A DNA stretch of 64,000 bases from Blumeriella jaapii. Its lineage: Eukaryota; Ascomycota; Leotiomycetes; Helotiales; Drepanopezizaceae. Made by a program: the position numbers and the translations under genes. The notes under the pieces were generated by a model, which searched no databases, was not told the origin of the DNA, and saw only the letters and a program-made list of their open reading frames with translations. Positions 60,125-64,000 of the stretch are shown here, one piece after another. Within the stretch, counting starts at the first letter, position 1; the number at the start of each line of letters is the position of its first letter. The stretch lies in contig VWND01000045.1 in NCBI GenBank assembly GCA_009599575.1, forward strand, positions 1 to 64,000, in the 5' to 3' direction.

Positions 60125-60560
60125 TAAGTTTTTTTTTCAAAAAAAAAAGTCTATTTCGATTTTGAAAGCAAAAGCAATTCGAAAAATAACAGCGCTTTTA
60201 TCAAAAAAACACTACCGAATCGCTATTTTTAAATTTCAACTTTTATTTCCTACGCATATTATTAATAACTATTTTAAATAATATTAAAAGAAAAATCAGA
60301 TATTCCGAAATCGATTAAAAAAAAAAAAAAATTACGAAAAAACAACGTTTGCTTTTTCTGCGAAAAAAACCGGACATATAACGTCAAAATGCTTAAAAAA
60401 ACGAAAATTTTATTCGTCGTTAAAAACGACGGGATTTCTAAGCAAAAACTCCGCTATTAAAACCTTTTAAAAAGGCTCGGATAATTAAAAAATCGAAATT
60501 AATAATAATTTACTAATTATATTTAATATATTTTTTTTAAATTACGACGATTTGCTTTAT
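60125..60560 (+). pseudogene. gag: F gag C-terminal fragment with CCHC knuckle
   Basis: The knuckle at 60350-60392 still encodes all four zinc ligands: CFFC in one frame and GHITSKC in the next. An extra A in the A7 run between them (60362-60368) shifts the frame by one. With that run one base shorter the spacing would be the standard C-x2-C-x4-H-x4-C. Confidence 0.78.
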
Positions 60561-60569
60561 ATTATTAAT

Positions 60570-61180
60570 ATTAATTTCAATTTCTACGTTATACCGATAT
60601 ATATTAAATACGAAAACCAAAATATTAAAAAACTCGACGCTATTATAAATTGCGGCGCTATTAAAAACTTTATTAATAACGTAATCCTACCGTTTATTTA
60701 TTATTAAATACAGATCGACTTATGCTTTTTAATTAAAAACGCTTAAAAACGGAAACTAACTTTTGTTTGCGACGATAGCATAATTCAGATTCTATTAAAT
60801 TGCTACGTAATAAAAATATTAATTATACAAAAATTCCGGAAAATAAATATACATCCCGCTAATTTTATTTTCGGACGATTATAATTTTAATAATATAATT
60901 TAATCGTAAATTAAAAATCGGAAAAAAACTCAGCTTAAAATCAAACCATTTTTGTAATTAAAACACTTTTTACTTAATTATTATTACGAAAAAATATATG
61001 CTTTTAATAAACGACGCCGCGAACGCGGCAAAAAAACCTTTTTAACGATACACCGATTTATAACGCTAAATTTCGAAACTTTTATAAATTTATAAACGAA
61101 TTATTATTTTTTATTATCGAAAATTTTAAAAAGCTACGATTATCCGATAAATACGCCGAATTTAAAAACTTAGTTTTTAG
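60570..61180 (+). pseudogene. pol: F aspartic protease
   Basis: LDAIINCGAIKNFINNVILP with the active-site triplet at 60648-60659 reading N-C-G-A, so the catalytic Asp has become Asn. It lies between the knuckle and RT as in chromoviruses. Confidence 0.83.
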
Positions 61181-61189
61181 CAAATCTAA

Positions 61190-62560
61190 ATTTTAAGTTT
61201 TTTTTTTTCCGAACGCCCGGACTTCGATTACGAAATTAATTTACGATTCGAATTTAAATTTTTTTACGGACCGTTGTATAATTTATCCGAAAACGAATTA
61301 AAAGTTTTTAAAATTTACTTGGCATAAATACAAAAACAAAAATTTATAAAATCATCGAAATCGAAGGCCGCGGCATTTTTTTTTTATACGACGAAAAAAA
61401 AACGGCGTATTAAAACTTTACGTAAATTACAAAAAACTAAACGCTATTATAATCCCAAACCGGTATTTAATTTTTTTAATATTAAAAATTTTTAACCGAC
61501 TGAAAAAAGCCAAAATTTTTATTAAACTGAATTTACGATAGAAATTTAATTTAATTCGCATCGCGAAAAAATACGAATAAAAAACCGCTTTTCGTATTCG
61601 ATTTGACTTTTTCGAATATTTAATAATATCGTTCGGATTATGTAATATACCGGCCATTTTCCAAGTTTTTATATCGATAAGATTTTAAAAAAATTCGTAA
61701 ACGTATTCGTTATAATTTATTTTAATAATATATTAATTTATTCCGATAACGAATTTATTTATACCGAATACGTTACTAAGGTTCTGAAAGCTTTTCTAAA
61801 CGTTAAATTGTATTACAAGCTGAAAAAGTGCGAATTCGATACGGATATAATCGAATTTCTGAAATTTATAATTTTATTTTCCGGTATAAATATAAACAGA
61901 AAAAAAAATGGCCACGATTAACGAATAATCAATTTCTATTACAGCTAAAAAAACTTTATCGTTTTTAAAGTTTTGCAACTTTTACCGAAAATTTATTTAT
62001 TATTATAGTTTGATCGTTATTAAAATAACCAAACTTTTTAAAAGCAAAGGCTTATTTTTTTAAAACGACGAAGCAATCGAAATTTTTTTTTCGAGCTATA
62101 AAAAGCTTTTAGCAAAGCCTTACTTCTAATGCATTTTAATTTAAGCCTAAAAAATCTGGCTTAAATGCGACGCATTAATTATCGTATTCGCGGAAATTAT
62201 ATTTTAACGACAAAACGATTCCTATTTTTATTTTAATCGCATTTTATTTTAGAAAATTTATTTCGGCGAAAATAAATTATATTATTTTCGACCAAAAACT
62301 TTTAGCAATCGTGGAATTAATAAAATATTAGCGATATTATTTAAAAAACGTATATTATAAAATTATTATTATTTCAAATTATAATAATTTAAAATATTTT
62401 ATAATAATTCGCATTTTAACAAAACGATAAATTAAATAAGCTATAATATTATTTATTATTAATTTCGAAATCATTTATAAAGCCGGTTTTAAAAACCCGG
62501 CCGATGTACTTTTTAAAAAAACCAGATTACGCTTAAAAACCTTCAGAATCTGTCAAACTT
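61190..62560 (+). pseudogene. pol: F reverse transcriptase and RNase H
   Basis: The RT start reads YGPLYNLSENELKVFKIYL near 61270-61325. The catalytic box at 61718-61729 reads YFNN followed by ILIYS: both metal-binding Asp residues are now Asn, a direct RIP kill. RNase H (near 62130-62480) is recognisable only in pieces because of shifts. Confidence 0.87.
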
Positions 62561-62569
62561 TTGCTAAAG

Positions 62570-64000
62570 TTTTTTTATATCGAAAAATTTAAACGAATTG
62601 TTACTATTACAAAAACAAAAAAATCTATTTTATTTTATTAGCAATATAACGAAAAAATTAATAAAAAAAAAAATCGAAAGCGCGAAAGCAGAACTGAAAA
62701 AATATATAGCAAAATCAAATTTAAAATACGGGCAATTTTTTTATTACGAACGATAACGAACTTAAAACAAATATAATTTTTTAACGCGATATTGCTTTTA
62801 AAATCGAAAAAATATAATAATTTTATTAAAATCTTTTCGATCTCGATTTTTTATTCGTTAACGGTATATAAATATATAAAAAATTTAGATTTTATATTTT
62901 ACCGGACGCTAATTTTAAAAAGCGATTGCTAAAAAAATTTTATAACAATCCGACCGCGGATTATTTTAGGCGTAATAAAATTATTTCAATTTTGAAACGC
63001 TTGTTTTATTAGTTTAAAATAACGGCTGATATCGAAAATTATATATTTTTTTACGTTGCTTGCAAAAAAAACAAATTATTTAAATCGAAAACAAACGGAG
63101 AATTATATTTTTTGCTTATTTCCATACGTTTATAAGACAGCATTTTATTAAATTTAATTATAAATTTACCGAACGCTTTTAGTAAAAAAGATTTCGCTTA
63201 TAATAAAACCGGAAAACCATCCGTTTACGATATTATATTTATAATCGTTTGCCGCTTAACAAAACAATTTTATTTTACGACAGTTCGCAAAAATATAATT
63301 ACGATACAATTCGTTTATATTTTTTGCAAAACAGTATTTTTAAAATATAATATGCCCGACGATATCGTTTCCGATCGTAAGTTATTATTTACGTCGGATT
63401 TTTAAAACATTTTTATCGCAATACTTTATATTAAGCGGAAATTATTTATTATTTTTCATTTTTAAACTAACGAACAAACCGAAAAAGTAAACGCCGTATT
63501 AAAAACTTATTTACGTTTTTATATAAATTTTAATTAAAACGATTGGCCAGATTTATTGCCGATAACCGAATTCGCTATTAGCAACGCGATTTTTTTTTTC
63601 ATCGGAATATTTCTTTTTCAAACAAACGGTATTAAAGCAAAACCGTTTAATTTAGAAAAGCTGCCGAATTACGAATTAAAATTAGCCGTACAAATAGCGG
63701 AAAAATTAAAACAAATATATCAAATTTTTAAAAAAAAATTATTTTACGCGCAAAACTTTTAAGCAAAATATTATAATAAAAAACACGCTTAAACGTATTT
63801 TACTATCGGAGAAAAAAATATACTTAAATACAAAAAACTTAAAAACAAAAAGATTTTGCAAAAAACTAAACGCTAAAAAATTTAAACTTTTTCCGATATT
63901 AAACAAAATCGGCTTTTAAACATATAAATTTCGATTTTTAAATATTTAAAAATTTTATAACGTTTTTTACGTCAGCCTATTAAATTTTTATCGTAAAGCG
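62570..64000 (+). pseudogene. pol: F integrase (continues off the right edge)
   Basis: Zinc region near 62940-63090 (NNPTADYFRRNKI and a C-x2-K type end). The core has VYDIIFIIVCRLTKQFYF near 63220-63280, DIVSDRKLLF near 63360, and NEQTEKVNAVLKTYLRFY near 63470-63525. The open stretch 63556-63762 includes ITEFAISNAIFFFIGIF and EKLKQIYQIFKKKL. The C-terminal module KLFPILNKIGF and FYVSLLNFYRK runs to the window end, so any chromodomain would be outside. Confidence 0.86.

Larger units (their letters stand above)
60125..64000 (+). mobile_element. F, fragment of a fourth Ty3/gypsy element
   Basis: Starts inside gag at the D-plus junction and continues off the right edge. It carries the gag knuckle, protease, RT, RNase H and integrase on the plus strand. 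Its RT and protease motifs are of the family A type, but it does not align as a copy of A, D or E. Its upstream part should lie beyond the left edge of the window. Confidence 0.85.

Noticed and set aside
63571..63595. ATTCGC...ACGCGAT in F as another 33-nt palindrome
   Set aside because: The arms do not match the family and the sequence is the coding of a common integrase block (TEFAISNA).
1..64000. Mitochondrial or bacterial origin because of the high AT content
   Set aside because: LTR retrotransposons, chromodomains and the RIP pattern are those of nuclear DNA in filamentous fungi; no mitochondrial genes, rRNA or tRNA are visible.

Overview
The window is a block of decayed transposable elements from a filamentous ascomycete (Pezizomycotina). 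No host gene, rRNA or tRNA is visible. The DNA is very AT-rich, TpA is everywhere and CpA is scarce, but CpG is kept. Reading frames show Gln to stop, Trp to stop, Asp to Asn, and Cys or His to Tyr changes. This is the pattern of repeat-induced point mutation (RIP, C to T in CpA context). The exact species cannot be told from the sequence.

Nearly everything belongs to four families of Ty3/gypsy LTR retrotransposons, labelled here A, D, E and F. Family A: 413-bp LTRs, 5-bp target duplications, gag with one CCHC knuckle, pol with a chromodomain and a long Lys/Ala-rich tail; copies A1 (4319-11605, +), A2 (16162-23530, +) and A3 (left edge to 995, -). Family D: about 268-bp LTRs with 8-bp inverted ends, gag-pol ending in a chromodomain; copies D-minus (996-4318, 11606-12386 and 53901-54008) and D-plus (54009-60124). 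Family E: 265-268-bp LTRs, 4-bp target duplications, total about 11.3 kb, all on the minus strand, with gag, protease, RT, RNase H, integrase and then an extra unrecognised ORF of about 1,100 codons; copies E1 (12387-53900), E2 (26116-48697) and E3 (31236-42534). Family F: a fragment from 60125 to the right edge, +.

The copies are nested. F holds D-plus, which holds D-minus, which holds E1, which holds E2, which holds E3. A1 and A3 sit in D-minus, and A2 sits in E1. Element ends, target duplications and rejoining of the interrupted host sequence support every joint except those whose other side lies off the left edge (F/D-plus, D-plus/D-minus, D-minus/A3).

The most unusual signals are a 33-nt imperfect palindrome found at four separate places in every E copy and once in each D copy, always 33 nt and in E at the same codon phase (like in-frame palindromic mini-elements), and the long extra ORF of family E. 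Other notable points are a 265-bp tandem duplication that must post-date RIP, a chromodomain deletion in A1, and an E insertion placed in the TATA box of a D LTR. All coding regions are pseudogenes; coordinates of domains inside them are approximate.
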